A DNA stretch of 64,000 nucleotides, from contig NC_054706.1 in the NCBI RefSeq assembly GCF_016097555.1, positions 27,548,282-27,612,281 on the forward strand. Direction: 5' to 3'. The translations under genes were made by a program, and so were the position numbers. This DNA comes from Gigantopelta aegis (taxonomy: Eukaryota > Mollusca > Gastropoda > Neomphalida > Peltospiridae). The notes under the pieces were generated by a model. That model saw only the letters and a program-made list of their open reading frames with translations. It was not told the DNA's origin and searched no databases. The stretch's first letter is position 1. Each line of letters opens with the position of its first letter. Below are positions 44,943 through 58,000 of this stretch, one piece after another.

Positions 44943-45190
44943 TTAACAGGGAACGATGTGCTAGTTGTGTATACATCGGTGATGTTTCAACATATAATAG
45001 TTATGAACCTCATTTTCAGTCGAGTTACATAATAAGATAACATTTCCAAACCCTGTTGTAGTTCCAATTAGCCCTGTAAGAGAACATCCCCCCAAAAACT
45101 GCAACAACTAGGCCTAGAGCCTTTTAACGACAACCATTACACAGCAAACACAATTTCCTGTTTAGAATAACAGTTTCTGCATTTCCACAG

Positions 45191-45276
45191 ATCGTTCGTT
45201 GCAGCCAGTGGTATATCAGAGGCCGTGGTATGTGCTATCATGTCTATGGGATGGTGCATATAAAAGATCCCTTGCC
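45191..45276 (+). mobile_element. SINE type 1 body fragment
   Basis: Only CCAGTGGTATATCAGAGGCC through AAAGATCCCTTGCC. Confidence 0.7.
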
Positions 45277-45526
45277 AGTCGTCCTCATAAACGTACGAGA
45301 CAGGGGGGAGGAGGTGCAAAACTGCCCCCCCCCCCCCTCAGTGCTGGAGACAAATTTCAAATTTGGTAAAAAAATTATAGATATTCGGGCAAAATGTGTT
45401 AACCTGAGACCTTTTCACCATGTATTTCCATCATTCTATTCTCAAAATTAGATGTAATCTATGTAAAAATGTTTGGTAGTAATGCTAATATGATTTTTTT
45501 TCCCCCCATATTCTGATGTTGATCAT

Positions 45527-45614
45527 CACTTTATTTGCATTACCATAGTTTGACACCCAATAGCCGATGTATTTTTCGTGCTGGGGTGTCGTTAAACATT
45601 CATTCATTCATTCC
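45527..45614 (+). mobile_element. LINE 3' tail copy with (CATT)n
   Basis: TTTGCATTACCATAGTTTGA, CACCCAATAGCCGATG, GGGGTGTCGTTAAACATTCA then CATT units. It is the 5'-truncated 3' end also seen at 23483 and at the end of the LINE at 15556. Confidence 0.75.
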
Positions 45615-45979
45615 CCCATATTCTGGCATTTTCGTTTTATTCGAGGAAAAATAGCCTGCCCCCCCCCCCTACATAAAATGGGAGCCCGTACGGCTATAAT
45701 CGTCCTACTGTTGGTAGTATCCCAAACTGTGTGTGATGTGTAGTCGGAAACGTTTTACAGTGACAGCAAATTTGAGACATAAAAGGCCGCAGTATGTGAA
45801 TGAATACAAACGATCAGTCGGTTTTTCAGTCTTACCAATTGTAACCACGTGGTCTGTTAAACAGGCATGTCACATTTTCCTTGTTCGATGGTTCATTTAA
45901 TTGTTGTTTGTTTCTTGTTTGATTAGGTATCAACTTGATTATATCCCGAGGGTCCAACACGCAATAATTTTAAGCTTAA

Positions 45980-46363
45980 AGGGACATTCCCGAGTTTGCT
46001 GCACTTTTTAAGATTTTATCGACTAACAGAGACACTTTTTGACGACTGTAATTACATATCAGATATATTTTTCTGCATAAAATATTAGTGGCTGTATATT
46101 AAACGTGTTTCTGATCGATCTAATATTTGTACTAGGTTAAATTTCATTTTATTTCCTAAAAATTATTTTTTCGTACGTACGAAATTATTTGAAGACAAAA
46201 TCCAGTTTGGGCGTCTTACAAATATTAAGACAACCAGAAATACATCGAATATACAGACACTGATATTCTAAATAAGAAAATATATTTATTATGTGAGTTT
46301 AATCGTAGAAATATTTTATTAGTGGGAAACCGCTTACAATGCAGCAAACTCGGGAATGTCCCT
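45980..46363 (-). mobile_element. TTAA palindromic MITE, copy 4
   Basis: TTAA both sides (45976-45979, 46364-46367). Reversed relative to copies 1-3: the AAGATTTTATCGACTAACAG arm comes first. Confidence 0.92.
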
Positions 46364-46379
46364 TTAACGTGCCCTTTAA

Positions 46380-47045
46380 AGGGACATTCCTGAGTTTGCT
46401 GCATTGTAAGATGTTTCCGACTAATAAAATATTTCTACGATTAAACTTACATATTAAAGAGACATTCTTGAGTTTGCTGCACTTTTTTAAAGATGTTATC
46501 GACTAATGAAATGTCTCTACGATTAAACTTGCATATTAAATATATTTTCTTGTTTGGAATATTAGTGGCTGTATATTAAATGTGTTTCTGATCGTTCTAA
46601 TATTCGTACTAGGTTAATTTTCATTTTATTTCCTAAAACATTTTTTTTCCATACGTACGAAATCATTTGAAGACAAAATCCAGTTTGGACTTCTTACAAA
46701 TATTAAGACGACCAGAAACACAGTGAATATACAGACACTGACGTTCTAAACAAGAAAATATATTTAATATGTATGTTTAATCGTAGAAATATTTTATTTG
46801 TCGGAAACATATTACAATGTAACAAACTCAGGAATGTCTTTTTAAATATATTTTCTTGGTTTAATTTTTAGGAAATCAAGTGAAATGTAACCAAGTACAA
46901 ATATTAGAACGATCAGAAACACGTTTAATATACAGCTACTAATATTGTATGCAGAAAAATATATTTGATATGTAATTACAATCGTTAAAAAGTCTCTGTT
47001 AGTCGATAACATCTAAAAAATTGCAGCAAACTCAGGAATGTCCCT
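46380..47045 (+). mobile_element. TTAA palindromic MITE, copy 5, split by copy 6
   Basis: TTAA at 46376-46379 and 47046-47049. The left arm runs to TTACATATTAA and resumes after copy 6 with ATATATTTTCTTGG. About 100 bp of the middle is deleted. Confidence 0.9.
46458..46841 (-). mobile_element. TTAA palindromic MITE, copy 6, nested in copy 5
   Basis: 384 bp, TTAA at 46454-46457 and 46842-46845. Copies outside this place have a single ATATTAAATATATT here, so the TTAA was duplicated on insertion. Confidence 0.92.
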
Positions 47046-47049
47046 TTAA

Positions 47050-48645
47050 GCCAAACATCTGATAGAATAATTCTAGTTTATGGTCAAATGTTCCTAAGCA
47101 ATGTGTATTCTTTCCTCTCCGAAGTATACAATACCTGAGAAACGTTCAGGAGGGCGAGTGATCGCTTTCGCTCGTTGAACTAGTTTTTGCGTCTAACGTT
47201 AGATGAATGTAATGTAACCAGTCAAATTGTTCGCTAGCGCTTGGTCTCCTGAATTGCTTATTGGATTCTTATTTACATGTGGGACAAAGCAATAAAAAAT
47301 AGAACTTTCATTGAATTCTGTATCCGTCATATTAAAAATAACCTGCATTCAATTGTAGTCATTCACCAAATTTCAAATTGTGGCCACATTTTGACATGTC
47401 GTCTAGAAAGAATAAATCTTTGGCTCCTAACATTTAAAGAAAGAAATTACGGTTGGGAATATAGGGACTAATTGTTTTTGTTTCTTGTTTTGTTTATTTT
47501 TGGGTTGTTGTTTTTTAGGGTTTTTCTTTTCTTTTTTTTTTCTTTTTTCTTTGGTGGGGATGGGGGTGGGGGTACTGTAATCTCCTTTCGGCATAACTTC
47601 TTCCTCCGTGAATGAGTAAATGAAAATAACACGGCATACATTGTAATACATTTTTATTTTATTCAATTATATTAGAAGTAACAAATGTGCTTTAATGCGA
47701 ACAAACTACTGAAGCAGTCGTGGTGGAATCATTAAACAAAAAGTCCTTAAAAATGTACTGATTTGATTTCTTGACTTAATTATACATGTTGTCTCTTACT
47801 AGATGTATCTGTCTCCTAACTAACTTCACCCTCTATATATTATTACAAGGTTGGGGTTATTTTTGTTTTGTTTTTTACATTTGTGTTGTGTTTTGTATTG
47901 TTATATATATATAAGCCTTTAATGATAACCACCAGTATTCTATATATATATAGATATAGATATAGATATAGATATATATATATATATTTCTAACGCACAT
48001 TGTTAAGTTGTTTCTTCGTTTTCATTTAAACAGTTGTTTGTAATATCATTTTGCCGTAATATTTAATTTACTTTTAACAGTTTTCTTCCAGCTTAATCGC
48101 AAATACTGCTTTAAACTGTTCATGTTGTTTTTGAAAGATTTTTCTCTTTATTACATACATAGTACATGTATATTTCTTAGCATCACATATGTTGGTTCAA
48201 TAGGGGTGGGCATGCGCGTGCGTGCGTGGTGATAATTATTGTAGTTTAATGTTATACCGTTATATTTTGCTTTGGTGAGGTGGTGACACTTTTTCAAATT
48301 TGTGAAATTGGCCTCTATGAAATCCATTGGCGCATCATGTTTACATCTTTAATGGTAAATCATTAATATTAAGATTGAATAAAAGTGGACTTAAAGCCTC
48401 ACCTTGTTTAACACATTTGTTATATGAGAAGAATTTTGTTTGCTTTTCGCTAACTTTAATACAGCTTTCTGAATAATAAATACATGGATTCCATTAAATT
48501 GAAAAAAACCTACTATCTAAATCGTATTGCAATAATTTTAAAAGCAAGCCCCTTCTCCGCATACTAACGAAAACTTTGCGAAACTAAAACCAAAAAAGCA
48601 AGCATATAGCAGCTGACGTTTTTAAAACATATTTTCATTCTACCT
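47050..48645. other. Interval between genes B and C, no gene
   Basis: Includes T-rich and GGGGATGGGGG runs near 47490-47575 and TA/GATATA repeats at 47901-47985. No exon recognised. Confidence 0.4.
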
Positions 48646-48649
48646 TTAA

Positions 48650-49015
48650 AGGGACATTCCTGAGTTTGTAGCAATTTTTAAAATGTTATCGACTAACAGA
48701 GACATTTTAATGATTGTAATTACATATCAAAAATATTTTTTGTGCATAAAATATTAGTGGCTGTATACTAAACGTGTTTCTGATCGTTCTACTATTTGTA
48801 TTAGGCTACATTTCATTTTATGTCCTGAAATAAAAATTATTTGATGAAAAAATCCAGTTTGGGCATCTTGCAAATATTAAGAGGACCAGATACACATTAA
48901 ATATACAGATACTGATAATATAAACAAGAAAATATATTTAATATGTAAGTTTATTCGTAAAAATATTTTATTTTTCGGAAACATCTTACAATGTAGCAAA
49001 CTCAGGAATGTCCGT
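48650..49015 (-). mobile_element. TTAA palindromic MITE, copy 7
   Basis: TTAA at 48646-48649 and 49016-49019. Reverse orientation. The CGTACG centre has been lost by a small deletion. Confidence 0.9.
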
Positions 49016-49224
49016 TTAAGATCTTATATTCTGTCTCCAGTTAGTCGTTTACTTACTCATGAATGTTCAGAACAGTGAAAAAAATTTTTATTATGATTTC
49101 GCCATTCATCTGAAGTAGTCTTATCTTCGAGTTTTGACGGGTTTTGGTTTTAGAGATGATAACAAGGGTCAGTATTCCTGTTGATAATTATTTGAACAGT
49201 TATTCGGGCCCACAAAATATTCTT

Positions 49225-49567
49225 TGATCTTCTAAGTTTAAGAGCAATAACTCTGTCAAAATTGGGTAAATCGCCAGGAACTTCAAAATTCATATGTAAC
49301 AGTACACGATAAAGCTATATTAAACTAATTCGGTTCAATATCTTGAGGCATTGCGAAAACAAATTTTCGTATCTTCTACGTTCAAAGGACATAATTCTGT
49401 TTAAAACTGGTGAATTGTCATGAAAGTCAAACATGATTTGTAACAGTACATGATAAAGATATAACCAAAATTCCAGCTCAATATCTTAAGACATTGCAAA
49501 AAAAAAGTTCGGACAACTATATATAAGACAGACTGACAGACAGCCAGACGGACAGACCTATAGTCCT
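49225..49567 (-). repeat. Diverged copy of the TIR repeat seen at 15578
   Basis: Two tandem units share AATTGGGTAAATCGCCAGGA, CATGATAAAGATATA and TCAATATCTTGAGGCATTGC with 15578-15985. It ends GACAGACCTATAGTCC at the stop codon of gene C. Confidence 0.75.
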
Positions 49568-50057
49568 AAACATAATCATCATCATTGTCACACAAAGTGA
49601 ACAGTTTGTAAAATACCAGTATCGTGACAAAGATGTTCTTGAACAGAAAGAAGAGAACGCCATAACTGGCCAACGCGTACTTTGCTAAAACCACTACTCT
49701 TACGATCAAATACGGGAAATCCTGCAGAAGGAATGCAAAAAGCAAAGAACAAAATTTCCCGAGAGACGTTTCGGCGACTGTTAGTCCTACTGCATACAAT
49801 ATCATGCTAAGACACCAGATGACAAGGATGGCGATCGTCAACACTCTGTCCTTCCTGACGGCCGACTCGTCGAACAGAACGAACAGATCCGAGTTGTCCG
49901 ATGCCATGCCGATGAAGACGAACAAAAGTTCTGCAAGCTGGTCACGTGACAGTTCGCCTCGAGGCAGTATCAGTCGTCCCAAGATCATCAGAAAGAGCAT
50001 TCCTTCTTCAATTAAGGAGACCCAGATGTCAGGTGTAAGGGTAAATGGTAAGGTCAC
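49566..50057 (-). CDS. TMEM26: TMEM26-like gene C exon 3 with stop
   Basis: Acceptor tttcag. Starts VTLPFTLTPDIWVSLIEEGM and ends DNDDDYV-TAG. As in gene B, there is no intron where gene A has its third. Confidence 0.92.
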   Translation of the reverse strand: MTLPFTLTPDIWVSLIEEGMLFLMILGRLILPRGELSRDQLAELLFVFIGMASDNSDLFVLFDESAVRKDRVLTIAILVIWCLSMILYAVGLTVAETSLGKFCSLLFAFLLQDFPYLIVRVVVLAKYALASYGVLFFLFKNIFVTILVFYKLFTLCDNDDDYV

Positions 50058-52025
50058 CTGAAATAAAATTACTTAAGTTAAAACAAGAAGGGACTAAAAT
50101 GCACCTAGTCCGAAATACCATTTGGGAGATTATAAAAAGGAAAAACTGTTTGTTTAAAGGAGCAACCGGGTCAAATATCAGCCTTGTGTGTTGAGAAGAT
50201 GCATACCTGAACCGCCAACACATACTGATGTTTAAGAAAACATTTGTTTTAGAATTAATATATATATATATATATATATATATTATTTCTGCTAAGTGGG
50301 GGCAACCATGTTGTTTCTTTTTCGTCGCCTCCGGGAACTCGAGCGTCAAAAGAAAGTAAAATTACCTCGTGTAAACTATTCCTGTAATGGCTTTCAGCCA
50401 AGAATAAACAAACGCAATAATGTGAGCCAAGGCGCTTCGCTTTGATGTAAAACAACATAAATGCTCAGGTAATTATAATAAGTATATAAAACATATTTCA
50501 ATGTGCATTAAAATAACAAAATGGGGTTTTAATATTTTTTCGTGTATTCTAGCATTCTACACTCGAGCAAAACAACACGACCACCTATGATAACCAAATG
50601 ATATGATAATTTTCCTTTTCGTGATATGTCAGTTCTGTGATTTTAGATTGGAAAAAAGAAAGAAAGAAATGTTTTATTTAACGACGCACTCAACACATTT
50701 TATTTACAGTTATATGGCGTCAGACATATGGTTAAGGACCACACAGATTTTGAGAGGATACCCGCTGTCGCCACTACATGGGCTACTCTTCCGATTAGCA
50801 GCAAGGGATCTTTTATTTGCGCTTCCCACAGACAGGATAGCACAAACCATGGCCTTTGTTGAACCAGTTATGGATCACTGGTCAGTGCAAGTGGTTTACA
50901 CCTACCCATTGAGCCTTGCGGAGCACTCACTCAGGGTTTGGAGTCGGTATCTGGATTAAAAATCCCATGCCTCGACTGGGATCCGAACCCAGTACCTACC
51001 AGCCTGTAGACCGATGGCCTGCCACGACGCCACCGAGGCCGGTTTTTTAGATTGGAAGTCTACTTTATCAACAGTATTACATAATTATTTACAGTAATAT
51101 TGATAATTTGATAATTACAATTTTAGAGGTTACTTGCTTTAATTTTTTAAAAACCCAATGCATCACAATACCCTGTGGTGTTTAATAATACGTAATTTTG
51201 TTTTTTATGTCCAGACAGCGGTGTCCAGTGTTCGCGCTTATTCCTGTGTTTGTTGCAATGTTTAAGATGTTATTGACTAACAGAGACGTTTTAACGATTG
51301 TAATTACATATCAAATATATTTTTCTGCATACAATATTAGTGGTTGTATATTAAACGTGCTTCTGATCGTTCTAATATTTGTACTAGGTTAACTTTTCCT
51401 TACGTACGAAATTATTTGAACACAAAATCCAGTTTGGGCTTCTTACAAATATTAAGACGACCAGAAACACATTGAATATACAGACACTAATATTCTAAAC
51501 AAGAAACTATGTTTAATATGTAAGTTTAATCGTAGAAATATGTTATTAGTCGGAAACATCTTACAATGCAACAAACTCAGGAATGTCCCTTTAAGCACTT
51601 TCACTTGCCCTTGGGATTTGTCATTTGCCCGACTTAAACTTTTACAAATCGTAAAGGAAAAATATTTATGAATATCCAAACAACATATACAATAAGAAAA
51701 TATGTATTTTGGACATAGAACAATATTTTAGTGCCAGTCAATAAAATAAAATACTATTCACTTAAAACATAGTTAGCCATGCATATTACAATCCTTCCTT
51801 CAAACATTATCTCTGATTCGTGTACATATAAGTCTAACAGATATCAGTGATTGTATGCTGTATTTGCAACTCATATAGGCCAAACAATATATATATATAT
51901 ATATTCGGTCTGTGGTCAGACTCAAGTTCCAAACTTGATACTGAGATTTGGATGTTATTGTTTTGTTTGTTTGTTTGTTGTTGTTTGTTGTTGTTGTTGT
52001 TTTTTGTTGTTGTGGGTTTTTTTTG

Positions 52026-52060
<35 letters not shown>

Positions 52061-55000
52061 GCATTAACAGTTGTGTAGGGTTTTTTAAAGCATTGATTTC
52101 ATAGAATGGTGGGTATATTTTGTTCTGTTTTTTGTATAGCTTCCGTATCAGTCTTGGTCCCTCCTCATTGTTCATGGTACACATTCATTTGCCTTAAATG
52201 CCCAAAATGCTTTACATCACATTTTTTCATAGATCCAAGGCAACATTAATTACTTCGACTTCATCCTCAAAATTTAATGACGTCATTTGTACCAAAAAAA
52301 TCGCATTGTGCGTCGTAATACTATTACCTGAGGAGGCGCGGCATTATTTCTGGTATAGATGGCGCTGTTCTAGCTACCGCGGTAAATTCGGGGGGGGGGG
52401 GGGGGGGGGGGGATTATGACGCATATGGTCAAAATCGACTTGCACACAAGAGACCATGAATACATTTTGTTTGGCCTTAAAATCCACGAGAATTTAGGCA
52501 CGCCTGCAGGACTACAAACTGGCTCAGGTAGTCTGGCATTGGCGTTTTTTATTGTTGCTTTTGGGGTTGTTGCATTTGTCGCTGTTTATATAACTGAAAA
52601 GTGATTTTAATACTCACGCCTTTTATAGCTATTAGTGCTTCGAGATGCGTTCCATTTTCTCTTTGGTAAATTTCCGTATAGCGATTGAGTCTGTCTATCT
52701 CCAGCATGCAGATTGCAGGAACCGTACTCGCTATGTAGAAGAAGAAGCATGAAGAGAACCTGAAAATACAAATCATTTGTTTTGTTCGGAGTCATTTTAT
52801 TTCATTTTAACTATTTTCGTGCTTATATCCAATTAACGGTCAAGCACTGTGCCCTGGGCACACACCTCAGAGATTGGGCTGCCTGTCCAGAATAGTAGGT
52901 TAATTGTTAGTGGTTAGTGAGAAAAAAAAGGTGTAGTGGTCTTACACCTACCCACTGAGTCGTTAAAACTCGCTCGGAGTGGGAGCCGGTACCTGGCTAC
53001 GAACCCAGTACCTACCTGTCTTATGTTCGATGGCTTAACCACGACACCACCGAGGCCGGTTGTGCTATGGTTTGCGGGGATTCAATGAAGTGTTCATGGG
53101 TTTGTGTTTGAGGCGGAGTGTGGAGTGTTGTTTTGCGGAGTGTGGAGGTTTTCTTTGGAAAAAAATATTAATACAACTACGCAAAACATCAATTAAACAA
53201 AATGTCCACTACGATTATTTGATTTTTTTTAAATTGTCTCCAGACCATTAGACAGTGCCAGGGTTGGGGAGCCCTGATACACTGCCTTACAATTTATCTT
53301 AAAATTAATATACTGCCCTGCTCTTAATTTGTTTTCGCCTGTGGCGATATTAATTGTGTGCAGTTTAATTGCACTTAGCCCAGATGGGCAACTTGTTACG
53401 TAATACTTCTGCGCGACGGTCCTCGATCGGTACGCCTAATACACACCCTTAGCCAGGTGCGGAGGCCATGTGGCGAGTAGTTACGTAATACCTCTGCGAG
53501 TGCGGTTTTTACAACCGTGATTTGGCGACGATGGCGTCAGTAAGTCTGACGATCAGAGAGAAATAATACCGCTTGGTCGCGGTGGAAATATCAGATGATA
53601 GGGGGAGGTACCGCCTTGTACCCCCAGGCGATTTCTGATTTTATAATAAATAGCTAGTTTTTAGAGATATCGAGGAGAACGAAAAAGGACGGCTCCCAGG
53701 GAATGTAGTCCGTTGGACTATGGTAAATATTTTGATTTCTGCCCTGTTGTATAACCTTGATGTGATTGATGTGACTTTAAATATTTTAATACTGTATTAT
53801 ACCAATATTCATTAGACAGTGTCTTCGGTCATCTGACGAAGTAAATCGTAGTCTTACTGTTCTATATTTTATACGAGTATTTGGTAATATAAAGCTTAGC
53901 CAGTCATCCTAGAAGATCTAGGTAAACTGTAGGTTATTGTCTTTATTGTGATAGGTACCAGTATTAATTCTGTGTTACAAGGTTACTGAAGGAGTAGTTA
54001 GGGTTAATTAAAAATTAACCCGTTAGGAATAGAGCTGTAATTCCTTTATTAATTAAGTTCCCCAAGAAGCGTTTCTAAATTATCACACGTTACTGAACGA
54101 GTGGTAAGGGTTAATTAAAAATTAACCAGTTAGGAATGGTGTTGTAATTCCTTTATTAATTAACTTCTCCTGGAAGCGTTTCTCAATTATCACACGTGTG
54201 GGTGTTGTGTCACGGTGAAGTGATTCGCATATTGTGTAACTAGACACCTAGAGATTAACTAATTAAGTGATCAGTTCTGGATTGTTATTATTGTTGTTAT
54301 TAATTAACTACTACGGCTGTACATTTGTCAGCGTAGATTAATACAGATTCCAAAGTGTATTGTGTTTTTGTTGTGTTTTCTAGAGAACTAACGTGCTATA
54401 ATAATATATACTTTATATAAGATCGTATCTCTGATCATACCTAGACGAGCCATACTAGGGTTTAACCGCCTGTTACAGAGAGATCTAATAGATATACAGT
54501 TAGGAGAGATATTTTGATAATCGTGTTTTATTCAGTTACGGGAATTATAGAATCCCCGTGGCATATACATATATGAGTAAACATACATACATATATACAA
54601 ACAAACATACACACATACATGTACATACGCATACACGCACGCACGTACGCACTGACATTACATTCTATTCTGATATATGCAGGTACAAATCAAAATAAAA
54701 TAGTACTTCCTTTTATGCACGCCTTATGGTCCAGGACTTTAAAAAAAGAAAAAGAAAAAAGGGTAACAACGAGAGAAGAAGAAGAAGAAAAACAAGGAAA
54801 ACAAGAAGAACAAGAAGAAGAAGAAGAAGAGGAAGAAAAACCTAAAGTTGATGGTGAGTAACGAAGCAGAATTAAACTGATGATAATAACAGGAACAACA
54901 GTCGGGCCTGTGTTGGAATGTTATATGAACATGCTATCACAAAAGGTTTTTCCTTTCGGTAGATCGTTATCTAAGTGTAATGGGGGTTTTTTCCTTTCAC

Positions 55001-58000
55001 TATATAAAAAGGTTGAGCCATTGCGCTCATTCTTTATTAAACTTTTCATAGTTGCAGTTTTTGAAATAAATATATTTCTCAATTTCAAATTTGTTTTGCA
55101 AAACGTTTTGAACAGACGCGATAGTTAGGGTTTTTTCTTGCATTTTCTTACAGTATATATAATATTTAATGTTAATAATTAGCCAGTTAATTATATTAAC
55201 GTTCTTTTTGTTAATAATACCAAACATAACAATATTTTTGTCAAAGTGGACAACAATTCCTGTTTTGGACAAAACCCAGTCTTCTACAGCTTTCCATAAA
55301 GTATTAACCTGAGTGCATTCATATAATAAATGTTGTAGAGTTTCTGGGAAGTTATTACAGAATATTAAAACAGAATATATATACATATTAGAATCTACGT
55401 AATTAATCATATATAGAAAAGTGTTTGTTGCTAAAATCCTATGTAGGAAACGATACTGAAACCATAATAAAGTTGTATCGTTAATGCTTTGGAAAGGTAA
55501 TTCATAGTATTGTTCCCAATCATTTGAGTCAAAATTAAATCTTTGATTTCTATATTTTATCTGCGCTTTTGGGATTATGCGTTTATGGTTGAGTATGCAA
55601 TACATGTTCGTACATCCCTGTTTACTTTTCAAAACAAGTCTTAACCTAAAAGGGAAAATTGGATTATTCACTTTTTTGAAACGATCGTCCCTTAAATCAC
55701 TGAATGTTGATATGAATGATTTCAGAGCATTTATTAGTGAAGCATAGTTAATGAAATTTGAATTAACATGATATTTTTCTGATTATACCTTTTTGGGCAT
55801 AATGTTTATATAAAAATGGTTTATGATTTATAACTATTTCACTATTATGCCAAATATTAACTGATAAAATATCATCTACAGATTGTGGCTTATGTTTTTG
55901 TTCAGTAGTTATCCAACTCAGTAATGTATCTTTCCAAAACATGTTTGACATCTCATTGCATTTTTTTGAAATAAAAGAATCACCATATATTATTAAATTG
56001 TTCTTTGAGATACCTGTAACGGATTTGAAAAGAGTAACCCACTTTGAATTGTTTAAAAACAGTCTTCGTATCCATGAACATTTTAATGAGGTTTTAAAAT
56101 AATATATGTTTAAAATTTTAATACCCCCTGCTTTATAACCTTATGGTATTAAATCACGTTTGAGCTTTTCTGGTTTATTCTGCCAAATACATTTATGAAA
56201 TAGCGTCTATATTGTTTTAAAAACCTTTCCCTGGGTCTGGCAATGATATTAGCAAATATATTAGCTTGAGTATTATTAAGGTTTTAAGAACTGTTATTCT
56301 CCCCAAAACCGTTAATTTTCTAATGGACCATAATTTTATTAATTTTTGTATTTCCAGTACTTTAAGATCATAATTTAGATACATGATATGTTCCAAGGTA
56401 ACTGAGAAATTAATACCAAGTATACAAAAATCTGTCGTCCCCCCAATTCCAACTTCCATCGTGCATGGTGAAAAACCTCGATATAGAGAACGTTTTACTT
56501 CCAATCCATATGGCTTTTGATTTAGAATAATTTATTTTTAAACCAGAAATACGTGCGTAATAATCTAAAACTTTAAATGTACCGTACAAGGACTCGGGAG
56601 TTCCGTCAAGAATGAAGCTTGTGTCATCGGCGTATTGCGATATAAGGTATTCTTGGCCGTCTATATCAATACCTTTAAGTGCTTCGTTATTTCTAACAAT
56701 AATAGCTAAAAATTCAGCACAAATAATTAAAATATATGGCAACAACGGGTTCCCTTGTCTACACCCCCTTTCTAGCATGAACGATTCAGATAGAAAACCA
56801 TTTTGCAATATTCGTGATAAGGAGTTGTTATACAATGTTTTGATCCAGTTTTTAATCGAAGATTTAAAATTAAAAATATCAAGTACTTTATTTATGAATG
56901 ACCACGATACCGAGTCAAAGGCCTTCTCGAAATCGACAAGTAAAGGCGGTTTGATCATTATTTATTATTTTATCTACTACCTGTTTTATTTTGTTTGCGA
57001 TACAGCCAGATGCCATTTTATAAGTACAGTTCAATACAGTTAACGGCCTCAAGTTTTTAAGAAATTCTTTAGGTTTATTTGCTTTGGTTATACATGTAAT
57101 TATACCTAATTTTTGTACACTGGACATTTCCTTAATGGAGTAACTATTGTTAATATACCTGTCTTATAAAGTGACCGAAATCAGTCCAGAAGAATTTAAA
57201 GAACTCTACAGTAAATCCATCATATCCAGGACTTTTATCGTTTTTCATAGTTTTCAGAAGTGCTAGTACTTCTGAGTATTTTAATTCACCTTCTAATTGT
57301 TCAGATTCTTCATCAGTTAATTTATTAAAGTTTAATCCACCCATTCTTTCTATTATATCGTTGCCATCTTGTCCTTCTGGTGCGGAGTAAAGATTTTGAT
57401 AGAAAGCTCTAGTTTCTTTAAAGAAATTCTTCCTGATCTCGGATTTCTTTTCCATTTTCTAAACGTATTCTTGAAACAAGTTTGCTAAAATAGTTCTAAG
57501 TTACAAAAATATTTTGTTGGTTTTTCCTCCTTCTATCCATTTTGCACGTGACCGAATATAATGACCTTTAAGCTTTTCTCTTCGCAGTTCCATTAATTCA
57601 TTAAAAACAAAATACAATTTCTTTTGAATCAATATTTTCTTCTTCCTCCAAACGTTTAATATCACCGCACAACTTAGTTTCTAATTCATTATTTTGTTTC
57701 TTTTTAAAAGCTGCATAAGATATTGTTTTACCTCTTATTTCCATGAGCAGTGTTTCTAAGAAAAGTTGGTCGTTTACAGAAAAATGAATTTCATCATCCG
57801 AAATCAATTCTAGTTTTTCATAATTATACACTGGTACTGCATATTGGTATTTAATTTTTATGATTGTATCCTTAACTAGATTAACATAATCTTTACATAA
57901 TAGCAATGAATTATTGAATTTCCACAGACCTCTACCTGTTTTAAATTGGTTTAGCTGCATAAATAAAACTACTGCTGAGTGGATATAATTCTCTAAATGC

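Noticed and set aside
53240-54560. Solo terminal repeat of a retroelement
   Set aside because: No paired terminal repeat, primer-binding site or coding part could be pointed to; kept only as unclassified.
54619-54861. Small protein with a Lys/Glu-rich end
   Set aside because: Produced by a (GAA)n tract; no other support.
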